DNA from: Yponomeuta sedellus
Taxonomy: Eukaryota > Arthropoda > Insecta > Lepidoptera > Yponomeutidae
NCBI GenBank assembly: GCA_934045075.1
Contig: OW203738.1
Coordinates: forward strand, 5,447,487-5,511,486
Length of the DNA: 64,000 bases
Direction of reading: 5' to 3'
Each line of letters begins with the position of its first letter. Position 1 is the first letter of the stretch. The position numbers were made by a program, and so were the translations under genes. The notes under the pieces were generated by a model. The model did not search any database, had not been told where the DNA came from, and saw only the letters and a program-made list of their open reading frames with translations. Of this stretch, positions 1 to 11,201 are shown in pieces.

Positions 1-3000
1 AAGAGCCGAACTTCCAGCAACTAATGCCTGGAGTCCTGTCCATGGCCCGCCTGAACCTCTCGTTCGTGAAGCCATAGATGAGAGGATTGATGGCGCAGTT
101 GAAGTAAATGAGGAGATTTGCCGAGAACCACATCACAGAGTATGCGCCGTCGACCTGTAAGAAGATTAAATTAATATGCAACTTGATAGCAATACCACTC
201 GCCAATGGTCGAGGAAACCATCGTGAGAAAACCTGAGTACCTGAAGTTTTCATGTACTTCAGCGCTTCAATTTGCCAATCTGCGATGGGCGCCTGTGGTG
301 ATTAAGCCCATACTCTCTCTTTCTGACTGTTGTGGGACGTATATAGTCTACAAAAAAAAATCATCTTGATAGCTGACTCTTATTACTATTCATTTAGCGT
401 TCCTTCATATTTACAGATCACAGAACATAAAAAATATATTTACAAATTTCATCATGTAAAAAACTAGTCTGCCTGCTATTTCTACTATAGTAAAAAACAA
501 TAGGTGAGTAGTTGTCAAATGGTGTATTATGTCAAAAGTTAGAGAATTTTAATCTGTAACTTTTGAGCAAATATACATTAAGTTGAGTAAAAATACGTTC
601 TACTTTTTATGTAGAATTCAAGACATACGCCTTAGAGTCGTATACGAACGTTTTACTAATGAAGTGAGAATTGGCTTCCAGGCTTATACACCTTGACACC
701 TTGTAATGTTCCTTCAAGTCACAGTTTCAGTTCTACTTGGAATAAAACACTTTTTTTAATTTGAATGTTATTAAGTTTGTAACGGCCTCGTTTCATCTTC
801 CGTTCACTCTTTGCTAATCCTTAATTTTTTTCAACTTCGTCTGCATATTCATCGCAGAATCTTACCATACCGAGATAGCTTTATCATTGTCGAGGACCCG
901 AACCTCATCAACATAAGGGTTTTGACCATATCAAGAGTAGTGGTCGATTTCTCACCGCGTTGATTTCAGCCTTCAAATTATTCCTCCAGTACACCATCAC
1001 GGTGTAGGGCAGTCGGCAAAGCATAGCAGTTAGCAGAACACAAGCCGTGATTCTCATGGCTTTTCCTCGGGCCCGCCCGATGGTTTGCCCTCCGTGGGAC
1101 TTGAGCATCCTTGCGCTGCGTTCCAGCCGCCACATTATTGCTCCGTACTGAAAAATAGGTATTAGGATTGAAATTGCCTATTCAAGATGAGTCGACGGGT
1201 CAAGTCACAAGTCATTTAGTTGTACTTAGTATAGGGCTAACGAGATCTGTTTAATATGATCATGATAATTTATTTATTATTATTTATTTGTTACTAGCTG
1301 ACCCAGCGAACTTCGTACTGCCTAACAGTCGATTCTTTAATTTTTTTTCTCCGTAAGAACCATCCTCGTACTTCAAGAAATAGTCTATAAAAAGAATTAG
1401 CGAAATCGGTTCAGCTGATCCCGAGATTTGCGCTTAACAACACATTCGGGGATTCATTTTTATATTATTGATGACTATTTGGAATGGGATTTTGATTGGG
1501 ATGACACAAACGAAATAAGTATCGTTTCATAATGTAGTGAAGTTCGATACTTGTACCTATGCAGCTATGTACGCTTACAATAAGTTTGACTAATTGAGAG
1601 CGGATGCAAGACAGTTTTAAGTGGCGCAAAGGGAAGTCCTAGTCATATTTTTGCTGATACTAAAATTGTTTATTTTACCCAATTACCTAGACACAAATTA
1701 TTGTAATCTGACAGTTTATGACGTTCTGATTATACTTTTGAGAAGTGCAATTTTACGACAATATTAATCAAGAAGTCAACATCACAATTGGTTTCTATAT
1801 CAATTATGAACTCATTAAAGAAGACTTGATAAAGAGTGTTCGTGCTCTGTTAACCATTACCATTAACTTTTAAGAACTGACTGGATTATTAGATATATAT
1901 TTTAAGGACTATCGCCTATGACGCCAAAGCGAGTCAGTAGCTACAACGGAATGTGACAAATCTAATAAGAAACAAACAATGCAAAGTAAAATATTAGAAA
2001 AGAGACGAACGAATTGCTACTTACCGTGATAAACATTAAACCAAGTGGGACCCAGACGAGAATGGTAATAATGATGTGCCAGTAGACGTTCAGGAATGTG
2101 ACGTCTTCCACGCAGTATGACTCAAGGTAGTCTAGCCACAGACGTTCCTGAATAATACAGGTACCGGTTAGACATTTTCAAAGTTGTCGTTACGCGCTTG
2201 ACAGAGAGGGCATGGTTCTCTTAAATTCATGTTGGTGGTCAAAGTTACATGTATAAGAGAGCTAACAAATAAGATTTTGATAAGATCTTTACGAATTATT
2301 GTCTTCTTCTTCAAATTCTTCTTCTTCTGGTCATAGTCTCAGTACTGATTATGGGCGTCCTGCATTGCCAGCGTGTCCTTAGTCCAGTGCACTTCGGATC
2401 TAACGCCGTGGAACTTTTTACAATGCTTTTAGTTCAGTTTATTGATTGCTTTAAATTAGCGAATAACCTCCACATATTTAAATTATTCCCGGATAGAAAT
2501 CTAATTGTACCATGTTTTAAATGGAAGTGATTCTTATCTGATCAGGGTTGCCTTTGTTTCACAAGTTTTGTAAGTATTTAATTATACTTACGAAATATTC
2601 TCTCTTGAAAATCCAGGGCAGAGAGAGTCCAACTGCGATTATCCAAGTAAGGCTCATGAGTTTTGGAGCGGCATTTTTCGTGATCTTAGCTTCGGCTGTC
2701 AGAGCTGCCGCTGCCAGTCGGTCGTAGGATACTAAGATCACTGCTCCTACTCCAGCTAGAAGGAAGGTTCCTACAAGGTGCGAAGAAAAATCATAGTAAC
2801 ATTTTAGTATCATCATCGTCATACAGCCACAAGAAGTCCACCGCTGGACATAGGTCTCTTCCACGGATTTCCAAAAACACCGATTGGAAGTGGCTTACAT
2901 ACATCCAGCGTCTTCCTGCTACTTGGTTGAAATCTTCTGTCCATTTTGTAGGTGGTTATCCTATGCTGCGCTTGCCGATATTTTTTTGTAGTGTTCTGAC

Positions 3001-4681
3001 ACGACTACAGTTTCATTTAAAAATAAGTATTTATACATTGCTAGATATTGATCACGTCTCCAGCTGGTCTATTAGAATATTTATGGTTAAATTTTACGCA
3101 GTTTCAGCCTATATGTCATGCGCACTGTCAACATTCAAGCTAATCTTGTATAGTCAGGCTTAGTATAAAGACCACAGCAAAAAGGAAAGTTTATTGCTAT
3201 AAAAATTGTCGAACGATTATTTTAGTTAAACTGAGCGCTTCCGTGTTTCACAAGGCACATTAAGGGGTTGGTGCCGGCAGTCATGCAATGGCTTGATAAT
3301 TTCTGACAGTAAGGCTGTCTTACAATCGTCCACCAAACCGAACTTGGCCCCCGTGGTAGAGTATGGCCTAACGTTCCTATAGGAAGAGATCCGTGTACCA
3401 GCAGTGGGGACATACAAGGGCTAATATCGAAACTATTCTTAAAAAAACAGAAGCACTAACCTTGCAAAAATCCGTCAAAGCGACATCCGAAATTACCAAG
3501 GACATATTTCTGATAGAAGTCTCTAACAAGCCAGAACCACGGGCAAAATATTAGCGTCAGCAGATCGACCAAAGCCATATTCCCCACGAGGTAATTGCTG
3601 ACTGTCCACAACCAACGGTTCCTGGTGATAATGATCAGGATGATGGAGTTCAAGACAATGCCAAATATGGCTATGATCACCATGATACTAGTTTTCACTG
3701 CAATTTCTGTTGTGGGTTTGATGTGCCATAGTGTATTCGGAAATGGGTATTCAGATGTGTCGAGCTGAAAAAAAAAGTAATTAGTATGGGTCAGACCTAG
3801 ATCGACAAACATCTAGCTATGCTAACTGGGGTTAATACTCCTAGTCCAGTCTTTTGAAAGCACGTAGCTTCAGCATCTAACGTACAACTAATCTGCTATC
3901 TAATTGGAGTTATTTTTTCTCCAAAATAATCTAGATTTTGAAATGGTCAACTAGTTTGACTTGTAACTGCGCTGCTTAGAATGAAATCTTTTAATTTCAT
4001 TTCATATAAACACTGCCTCACAGAGCCTAACTTTCTATATAAAATCTTAAAATTACAGTCTATTATTATTACATAACATAACCTCACACCTGTACACTAG
4101 AGGGGTAGGCATAGACCAGGGACTTCCATTTGCCACGATCCTGATTATTATTAAAAAAATAATAAAAACCTATTTACAGGCTAAAAACTTCACCCATGCC
4201 GGGATTCAAACCCGCAACTTCTGACTATCCGTGCCAGCGCTCTTTCCAACTGAGCTAATGGGCGACTCACCAGCATTAGTGAAACTTCAAACCTCTTTAC
4301 ACTATTCTCTGTATTACGTACAACCTCTAAATAGGTTTTTAAAAATTGTCCTTAGCACGGGTTAGTGCATTAAAAATTAAAATAGTATAAAAATATTAAT
4401 TCAAGTAAATATTGTAAAATAGTCATTGATTACTATTACTCTTTTCTGCAACTATGTTTTAAGTACACATTGTAGTATGAGGTGATACTAACATTAAAAG
4501 TATGATAAAAAATCACCAACTGCACAGTTAAAAAACGGTTGCTTTTGAAATATGAATATAAGAGATGTGATTACAAGTCGCAGTTGAAAATTTCACTCAC
4601 ATTTTCTAAGTAGTCCAAACTCGAATTATCGGAGCTTTGCTGAAGTGCAGCAAACGACGAATTATCCGCGTCATCATCCAT
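1..4681 (-). CDS. Class A (rhodopsin-like) neuropeptide GPCR, six exons, C-terminus off window
   Basis: Six exons join in frame on the minus strand: 4681-4601, 3764-3461, 2770-2592, 2147-2025, 1147-956 and 154 to beyond position 1. All have GT donors and AG acceptors. The start is the ATG at 4681, giving a 27-residue exon with two NSS glycosylation sites. At least 344 residues are encoded. TM1 (about 53-74) carries N66; TM2 (84-107) has the MALVDLL signature. C121 and C200 can form the usual ECL1-ECL2 disulfide. TM3 ends in S-Y-D-R-L (143-147). TM6 has C-R-L-P (273-276) and TM7 has NPLIY (316-320), followed by the helix-8-like segment FTNERFRRAM. The layout fits a plasma-membrane receptor for a peptide, signalling through G proteins. 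Unusual points are DRL instead of DRY and Arg in place of the CWxP tryptophan. I cannot name the ligand or orthologue. The introns carry SINE and LINE pieces. Confidence 0.9.
185..360 (+). repeat. SINE family A body (tRNA-derived), head missing
   Basis: This GPCR-intron segment carries the family A body: 'agcaataccactcgc', then the 'gtgaggaaacctgag'-like block, then 'aagcccatactctctct' and a 'gggacgtatata' tail. The same body recurs at 6205-6520, 17260-17475, 39700-39920, 44600-44735 and 46150-46440. The tRNA-like head with its B box is absent here, so the copy is 5'-truncated. Confidence 0.7.
1290..1460 (+). repeat. Dispersed repeat fragment ('agctgacccagcgaacttcg' type)
   Basis: This sequence runs from 'agctgacccagcgaacttcg' to 'gagatttgcgcttaacaaca' in a GPCR intron. 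A related minus-strand stretch at 19390-19560 shares 'gcgcaaatctcga' and 'agctgaaccgatttcgctta'. A more distant relative lies at 41925-42120. I recognise the type as common in lepidopteran genomes but cannot assign a class. Confidence 0.55.
2815..2990 (-). repeat. Non-LTR retrotransposon 3'-region fragment
   Basis: The text 'gtccaccgctggacatagg' followed by 'cttccacggatttccaaaaa' and 'ccagcgtcttcctgctac' is the antisense of the C-terminal coding and 3' end of RTE-like LINEs seen elsewhere in this window (15905-16080, 43655-43860). It lies in the intron between the TM1-3 exon and the TM3-4 exon of the GPCR and holds no intact frame. Confidence 0.5.
3235..3430 (+). repeat. 5S/tRNA-chimeric SINE, 3' body only
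   Basis: The body 'aaggcacattaaggggttgg ... ttggcccccgtggtagagta ... gcagtggggacatacaaggg' matches the 3' two thirds of the full copies at 38685-39062 and 45595-46050. The 5S-like head is missing. The copy ends about 30 bp from the acceptor side of the GPCR exon 3764-3461. Confidence 0.8.
4075..4150 (-). repeat. LINE 3' fragment
   Basis: The stretch 'ctcacacctgtacactagag' with 'gtaggcatagaccagggac' resembles 'ctcacacctgtattcaagag' and 'gtaggcagagaccagggaac' at 37230-37285, part of a longer minus-strand LINE remnant. It is short and contains no usable frame. Confidence 0.5.
4155..4400 (-). repeat. tRNA-like SINE family C copy
   Basis: Read on the minus strand this has the outer arm 'atgcactaacccgtgctaag' (about 4350-4370), then an A box 'tagctcagttgg' and a B box resembling 'gggttTgaatccc' (4205-4275), and ends with the inner arm 'cctgtaaataggttttt'. 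Both pol III boxes are recognisable but the tRNA-like fold has mismatches. It sits in the first intron of the GPCR. Confidence 0.75.
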
Positions 4682-5113
4682 TACACATTTTCAATCCACA
4701 ATTAATTGAAACACTATGGCAAACCCAAAAAACTAATGGAAAGTACTAAAAATAACTTACTTTGAACGCGTACAAGCAAAAACTGAGTGTAGCCAAAAAA
4801 AACCTGTGACAGTGAATATTTTTGATGATAAACTGAATCACCACTCAAGATAAGTGTCCATTCACGGTAGTCCATTACCGTAAAAGCTTTCTTATCAAAG
4901 CTTTTTGACGACGCAGAACAAAATACTGTTATTGATAGTGTCATTGTCATGTCACAGCCGTTGAATTCAAAATCAAAGCTTACTGTTGAAAGGATTTTTA
5001 TCTGTTGGATAGGTAACTAACGTGACGTTTCGGGGCGCTTACTAGCGCCATCTATAGAAAAAAATCGCAACTTGTTTTATAACGCGTTTTATTTAAAAGT
5101 GAACCTGTGATCA
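4682..5113. other. Upstream region of the GPCR; no gene seen
   Basis: This stretch should contain the 5' UTR and promoter of the leftward GPCR. I see no convincing TATA box. One short dyad, 'aaagctttcttatcaaagcttt', lies at about 4885-4906. No other coding or repeat signal is evident. Confidence 0.4.
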
Positions 5114-5395
5114 ATAGATTAGAACTTTAATAGATTTCCGCTAAAAACGGTCTTTTTTGGCGGAAAGTGATGGAAGTAATTGATTGTTAATCCTAGACTC
5201 TAGCCCCCTTATTTACAATGATCCGCTAACTTAAAACAGCTGCTAAAGAGTGTTATTTTTCGTTCTAACTTAGGTCAATTGAAGAAGACAGAGTGAGAAT
5301 TAGCAATGATTTAAGTTAGCAGACTATTGTGAATAAGGGGGTAAAAGTCTAGATTATCGGTTCTACAAATAGTTGTCACAGTTGTTAAGATTTCT
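5114..5395 (+). repeat. First copy of a ~150-bp direct repeat, interrupted by a MITE
   Basis: The unit starts 'gattagaactttaatagatt' and ends 'gttaagatttctcat'. A second copy without the MITE is at 5906-6055. A related, more diverged stretch in the other orientation lies at 7420-7570. The two direct copies flank the tRNA-like SINE cluster at 5396-5905. Confidence 0.75.
5202..5341. mobile_element. MITE with CCCCCTTATT ends, TA target
   Basis: The ends are inverted: 'cccccttatttacaatgatc' on the left and 'gactattgtgaataaggggg' on the right, with further pairing of 'ccgctaacttaa' and 'ttaagttagc'. The second direct-repeat copy (about 5980-6000) gives the empty site, reading straight from 'cctagactctag' into 'aagtcta'. 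The element is about 140 bp and encodes nothing. Confidence 0.8.
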
Positions 5396-5905
5396 CATTA
5401 TACTATTTTTATTTTTAATGCACTAACCCGTGCTAAGGACAATTTTAAAAAAACCTATTTAAAGGTTCGAAATTTCACTGATGCCGGTGAGTCGCCCATT
5501 AGCTCAGTTGGATAGAGCGTTGGCACGGATAGCCAGAGGTCGCGGATTCGAATCCCGGCATGGGTGGAATTTTTAGCCTCTAAATGGGTTTTTTAAAATT
5601 GTCCTTAGCACGGGTTAGTGCATTAAAAATAAAAATAGTATAATCATGTGGGTACAGTGACGTCATTCCGATGTAAAAACCTAACTGAAAAGTAGGTAGT
5701 CGGGGCTGTAAGTGATGCAATTTACTTAAGCCAGATGTCGCTGCCTGTACGTAATACAGAGAATAGTGTAAAGAGGTTCGAAATTTCACTGATGCCGGTG
5801 AGTCACCCAGTAGCTCAATTGGAAGAGCGCTGGCACGGATAGCCAGAGGTCGCGGGTTCGAATCCCGGCGATGGGTGGAATTTTTAGCCTCTAAATAGGT
5901 TTTTA
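5396..5905 (+). repeat. tRNA-like SINE family C, compound copy with two heads
   Basis: The first half (5398-5643) has near-perfect outer inverted arms. The left arm is 'tactatttttatttttaatg...gtgctaaggacaatttt' and the right is its reverse complement. Between them is a tRNA-like head (5505-5573) with A box 'tagctcagttgg' and B box 'gattcgaatcccgg'. A second unit follows directly, with a ~100-bp spacer containing 'gtcggggctgtaagtgatgc', a second head (5809-5877) and the inner arm 'agcctctaaataggttttt'. The anticodon-loop region lacks the normal U33, so these are tRNA-derived and not functional tRNA genes. Confidence 0.85.
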
Positions 5906-6055
5906 AGATTAGGACTTTAATAGATTTCCGCTAAAAACGGAAATTTTTGGCGGAAAGTGATTAAAATCCTTGGTTGTTGATCCTAGACTCTAGAAGTCTA
6001 CACGGTAGGTTCTAAAAAATAGTTGTCACAGATGTTAAGATTTCTCATGTTCAAT
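5906..6055 (+). repeat. Second copy of the ~150-bp direct repeat (no MITE)
   Basis: It reads 'gattaggactttaatagatt ... cctagactctagaagtc ... gttaagatttctcat' and aligns with 5116-5395 except for the 140-bp MITE. It begins directly after the inner arm of the SINE cluster. Confidence 0.75.
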
Positions 6056-6204
6056 CTTAAACAAAAACGTAAAAACACAAGTAACCGTTTTTCATTGGTT
6101 GCGCTAGTTAGCACCCGAAGCACCTTAACACATAATTTTTAATAATGGTGTAAATTCAACGTCATCCATTGAAAGATATGATGACCACTACTGCCCGTTT
6201 TTGC

Positions 6205-6520
6205 CAACTAAATCCTAGTCCAGTAGAACAATAAACTCGGAAGTAAGAGCCCTAGGTTCGATACAGTACAGGCATGTACCAATGACTGTTTTCTAAGTTA
6301 TCTACCGACATTTGTGAAGATATAGTAGCAATACCACTCGCTAACTGTGAAGGAAAACATCTTGAGGAAACCTGAGTGTCTGAGACGTTCAAATACCTCG
6401 GCGCTTGAAATTGCCAATCAGCGGTGGGCGCGTGTGGTATTTAAGCCCATACTCTCTCTGAGAGAAGACATGTGTCAGGACGTTTATAGGCTACATAAAA
6501 ATCCTAATTCGGAAATTATT
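6205..6520 (+). repeat. SINE family A, near full length
   Basis: It starts with a decayed tRNA-like head ending in B box 'aggttcgata'. The body then reads 'gcatgtaccaatgac', 'agcaataccactcgctaac', 'gaggaaacctgagtgtctga' and 'gcccatactctctctgagag', with a tail near 'ggctacataaaaatc'. This is the most complete family A copy on the left side. Confidence 0.75.
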
Positions 6521-7859
6521 ATCCTTATCTATGACTTACTAAGCCAGCGATCACAGAGAAGGCGCGGGAAAGACGCGACCCATTCTATAGTAAACGCGCC
6601 CTTGCCCTTGTGTGGGCTGCGTCCCGTCCCTTTATCTGACTAATTCTAATTCAGAAATATTCTAAGATAATTATCAATAATAAAGAAACTCCGTTTTTCC
6701 ATATATTAAATTAATATACATATATATTAATATACACTATAAGAAATGTAATTGGCAGATTCTTGTTTTTAACATCTGCGCCATCTATTGCAAAATACAG
6801 TAACTACTTAACTCCGTAGCCCATAATAATACCACAGGTCTGCTTCCCTGGCACACAGAGGGAAGTAGTCTCTAGCACACAGAGAAAAGACGGGATAAGG
6901 CGCAAATTCTGTACAATGTGTCGCGTCTTTTTCACGCCTTCGTCCCACGTCCCACCTCTGAGTCCAGCCCTTGTATTACGTAACTTTCCGCTCGCGGTGC
7001 TACCTAGCGTCACCAATAGAATAAACAACTTTTTACGTTTTTTGTAAAGTTTTTTTTTCAAATTTAACATCATACAAGATCAATAACAATGATAACAATG
7101 ATTTTGCATTTGCGTAATGAGATGATTTATACAGCGACCAGTGACATCTTCACTCACATTAAAGTCTGTTAGCTTTTAGAATATACCTACCTCGGGCTCT
7201 AGAGTAGGCTTCGGTTTCCACCAAAAGCACACTAGTGTAATATAACATTTAAGTTATGTATAAATAACAATACAAAATAAACCTTACCTTAATGCAATAT
7301 CGGTTCTATCCGATAGTAGCCGAGGTGTATTCTAAAAACTAACAGACTGTAGATGGGTGAAAGGATCACTCGGATCCTGTAGTGCAAAATAATCTAAACA
7401 ACTGTCACAAATTAGTTTTAGAACCTATAGTCTTGGATCAACAACCTACGTCTTTAATCGATTTTCACTAAAATCGGCCGTTTGGCAAAACTGCTAAAAG
7501 TCCTAGATTCTTGGGCATAGGTTCTTTTAAGTAGGTTCTTAAATAGTTACATTTATTGAGATTTATGATGGTCACCTTTTTCTAAGACGCTTTATAAAAG
7601 GAAATATGACTTATTCCCATGGCGCAAGTTAGCACCGCGTAGCGCCTTAGACGACTCGAGTCTCAAAGTTTCATAATATGCAGGTATGTATCTGACTCGA
7701 GTCTCAAAGTGTCAAAATATTAATATGTATTAATCTCACAGTTCGGAAGAAAACGGCTCACCGTTTTTTAGCCCAAATTCACAACGCACTTCATAAATGA
7801 CGCTTATAGGCGTGCTCATACAAGAACAGGGGCACCTCTGTCAAATTTTCCTCTTCTTT
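6521..7859. other. Intergenic stretch with decayed repeats, no gene
   Basis: I find no gene here. About 7110-7165 ('taatgagatgatttatacag') and 7345-7385 ('gtagatgggtgaaaggatca') match two adjacent blocks at 39515-39605, so they are halves of one dispersed repeat. About 7420-7570 is an antisense relative of the direct-repeat unit at 5114. Around 6840-6890 there is a short internal duplication of 'gcacacagag'. Confidence 0.45.
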
Positions 7860-8083
7860 AGGCTATATTAGTCCACATAGCCATAGCCCTCCAATAATGA
7901 GCGCCGTAGCGCAAGGTTGTGCCATCATTGGGAGTAATGCCCATAATCCCCACGCTGGGCACGCGGGTTGGGGGTCGCAGTTTGGTGGAATTGTACTGCG
8001 GGGGACGCTGCTGCCCACCCCCCGGTTTGTGTCCCTTAGTCGCATTTTACGACAGCCGCGGGAAAAAATTGGGTTGGTGCTAT
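7860..8083 (+). repeat. Dispersed repeat, retrotransposon 3' type
   Basis: The text 'aatgagcgccgtagcgcaag ... cccacgctgggcacgcgggt ... cttagtcgcattttacgaca ... gggttggtgctatt' matches 25865-26120 over about 220 bp with few differences. The DDE transposon at 8087 abuts its end. Confidence 0.75.
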
Positions 8084-8648
8084 TAAAGGATGATGGGCGT
8101 TTTGGTCCTTATGTCCAATCAAGATGAGTCATATGTCGTTGGATAGCTCTTTTCAAGTGAAAAAATAAATTCTATGAAGACGAATCCGTATGAATTGTCC
8201 ATTTTGAAATATGCTCGTCGGAAAGTACCATTTTTTGCTCTAAATAGAAATTAGAAAAATTCATATCTCTGGTTTAACTCAACCGATGCTCATGATTTTT
8301 ACGAAAATCACATCTATGCATACTCTGTCATAAATCATTAGAGCGAGACAGCGACATTGCGCTCTCTCTCCCACTCACGGTCACGGGTAACGCTGGAATT
8401 CGGTTTTGACCCCTCTCGCGCTCCGGGACACGGCGCGGGGGCAGGTATGTTAGGGTGAGGAACGCTTGGCCGCTTGCGCAGGTAGTCAGTCGTTTGCTGA
8501 TATTGTGTTAAGTGCTACGTTATTACGCTCCTCATTGTTCACATCGACTTTGACCTTGGCATCATTTTGGACTCTGTTACCCGTTTTATTTGTTGACCGT
8601 GGCTTTATATTGGACTTGGGTGCTTAACGATTGGATTGTTTCGTTGCA

Positions 8649-11201
8649 ATGGAACGTTACCGTAACTGTGTAATGTGCCGAAGAGGGCTATACCGAGGCA
8701 GATATCAAGTACGCGTTCTGTCGGAAGCCTTGACAAGAACACACGTGGAGCTAGTAACATTTATACGAGAAAACGCTGCTCTGGAGGTTTGTACCTATTG
8801 CACTTTTTTTTTCCACTCGATCCTCACTGAACCTTCGATATAAAAGGAAACCAATTGAAATCATGTGCAACTGCATCCCAGATCTATTCTAGTAGTAAAT
8901 GAGGTAACGAAGACGTAAAAGTGAAAACCGATTGATAAGTGATTCTGGTCGCTTAAAGAACATTCAAGTGATTCCTTTTTCACTTTTACGTCTTCCACGA
9001 TGTATTTACCACCAAAACAAGGCCTACACAAAACCACAACCAATTACTGTGGTTGCGGTTTTGTGTGGTTGTGTGTATGCCTTGTTTTCGTACACACAAC
9101 TACAGAAAACCGCAACCAGATCTCTGAGAAATCTGTGAATCTGTGGCATATATTTGACGATTCGCACACCTTCTGACAGAAAAACAAATCCCTCCCACAA
9201 ATGACCCCCAATGCGTTATTTTGTTAGGTATTTTTCGGAAACCAAAGTTGTTTTTCTTTTCCTTACATTTTCATATATCATTTTCAGGTCGTGTTTGACA
9301 ACACCCGAAGAGTATGTTACCGATGCTGGCAAAGAGCCGAAAATGCGACTAGAGGTCATGCAAACCCTCAACCCGAGCCGGAGCCGCAAGAACAAGCAGA
9401 ACCGCAAGAACAACTACAACCGCAAGAACAACTACAACCGCAATGAGAAGAAATGCTTCATATTCCTGAATATATGAGAGCACCTAATACCGCGACGCAT
9501 TGTATCTTTCATGGCTGCGCTAATGAAACCCGCCATCGAATTCCAAATGTTGTTAAAATCCACGTATTTTCTCAACATAAATTGTATATCCCCGACAGTG
9601 CCAGAGTATGTCACGATCACCTTAATGGGAATGATTGGGATGATTTGCCCCAACATTGCAACATTTCCCATGACTTTACGGCTGCCCACTTCAGGGATGT
9701 TTGTGACCTAATGCGAAATGCCTTAAACTCACCCAGATTACGTTTTAGCGACCGAGGCATGAATGAAGAAGAAATGCACTTTTGGACTGGACGTACTAAT
9801 GATGAATTTAATGCCATCTTAGAGCAAAATCCATTATTAAGAAATAGAAGTGCAGATCCCAGAACCACTTTGGGCATTTTACTAACGAAACTACGCACAG
9901 GAGAACCCAACGCGAGACTTGCGACGTTGTTTAACATGTCTCGGAGAAAACTCGAACGCCAGTTGGCCATCGCACGAGAGTGTCTTAGCACTGACTACGT
10001 TGTGCGACACTTGGGAGTGGATCACATGAATAGAGAAGATATATTGGAGAGAAACTTGAGGATTCCAAAAGCACTGTATGGAAATGAAGACAACAATAAA
10101 GCCATTATTATTTGCGATGGTACGTATATTTATATATACAAGAGTTCAAACTTTTTGTTTCAGAGGCAATCCTACAGTTTACACAAGTTCCAAAACTTGT
10201 TGAAACCATTTTTAATCGTAACCACTGACGGATACATTATAGATGTTAAAGGACCATACGCTGCAACAAAAACTGATGCGCAGATAATGAGCGACTTAAT
10301 GACTGACGAGGAAAATCCCCTTCATATATTGCTTCAGCCGAATGACGTATTTATTTTGAACCGCGGGTTCAGGGATAGTCTGCAGCATATAGAAGCATGT
10401 GGCTACGAATTTCACGTCCCCCCGACGAAGAACCGGGAAGAGTCGCAGCTCACGACTTCTCAAGCAAATGATTCCCGGCTGGTGACAATGTGCCGATGGG
10501 TAGTGGAAGTGGTTAACGGGCGTTTCAAAAGAGATTTCAAGCTGTTGCGCCAAAAATATTTTAATAACACAATGCCTAATATGTTCGGGGATTTTATGAT
10601 TGCAGCAGCAATTACAAATCACTTCCACAGGCCTATTGTCGATAGCCAACACGCAGAAGCTTTTTTACAAAAAATTGTTGAAAGAAGGCAAACCCCAAAC
10701 GTGTTATATGATTATGTAGAAGCAAAAAGATTAAACAACAGAAGAGCCAATTTCCAGAGATTGGAAGCAAATGACATTCAAGACTTTCCACGATTGAGGG
10801 AACAGGACGTGATTTTGCTGTCATTGGGGACATATCAGTTAAAACTGGCAAAATCATATTGCAGCGAGCACCTCAACAACGGCTTATATCTTATAGAAAC
10901 TTATAGAGAAGCTGCTTTGGAGGATATCCATGAATATGGGATCCACGAAGATGCGTGGCTGTTGCGTGCACGCATACAGTCCCGACATGTACGATCAAAA
11001 CAATATTTTTGCTATATATTATTAGACAGAAATAGTAGAAACATATTACAACATTATTGCACATGTTTGACAGGACGCCGCACGATAGGTTCCTGTGCGC
11101 ATATTATATCTATTGTGTGGTATTTAGGATATGCTAGACATGAAGGCTTTACTGAACCAGCACTATTTTTAAATAACATTATCATGGATGAAACACATTA
11201 A
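8649..11201 (+). pseudogene. Transposase: zinc finger + DDE_4-like core + SWIM, with in-frame TGA
   Basis: Exon 1 is 8649-8786 (46 aa), the intron is 8787-9287 (GT...AG), and exon 2 runs 9288-11201. The joined frame pairs CVMC in exon 1 with CYRC in exon 2, giving a C2-C2 finger, followed by a Gln/Glu/Pro-rich linker. A single in-frame TGA at 9444-9446 separates this from the 582-residue frame starting at 9453. That frame has a second Cys/His cluster (C17, C22, C53, H54, H56), a helix-turn-helix-like region (about 137-175) and a DDE core. The core has D222 (ICDGTY), N303 where DRGF is usual (NRGFRD), and E352 (WVVEVVNGRFKR). The C-terminus has SWIM-type C536-x-C538...C548-x-H550. The stop and the Asp-to-Asn change both argue that it is inactive. 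A shorter protein starting at 9453 remains possible. Confidence 0.8.
8900..9120. repeat. Nested inverted repeats inside the transposase intron
   Basis: 'cgaagacgtaaaagtgaaaa' near 8908 is mirrored by 'ttttcacttttacgtcttc' near 8977. A second hairpin follows: 'ggcctacacaaaaccacaac' pairs with 'gtggttgcggttttgtgtgg'. A third, direct-like copy of 'acacacaactacagaaaacc' sits close by. It could be a small fold-back insertion that forms much of the 501-bp intron. Confidence 0.65.

Noticed and set aside
4714..4950. Minus-strand frame upstream of the GPCR
   Set aside because: No domain, no splice link and atypical start; it lies in the likely 5' UTR or promoter.
5505..5573. Functional tRNA genes at this and about ten similar sites
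   Set aside because: A and B boxes are good, but the anticodon loop lacks the invariant U33, the same flanking arms recur each time, and target duplications surround some copies, so they are SINE heads.
9617..10857. Minus-strand frames across the DDE transposase
   Set aside because: They overlap the recognisable plus-strand domains and show no motif of their own.
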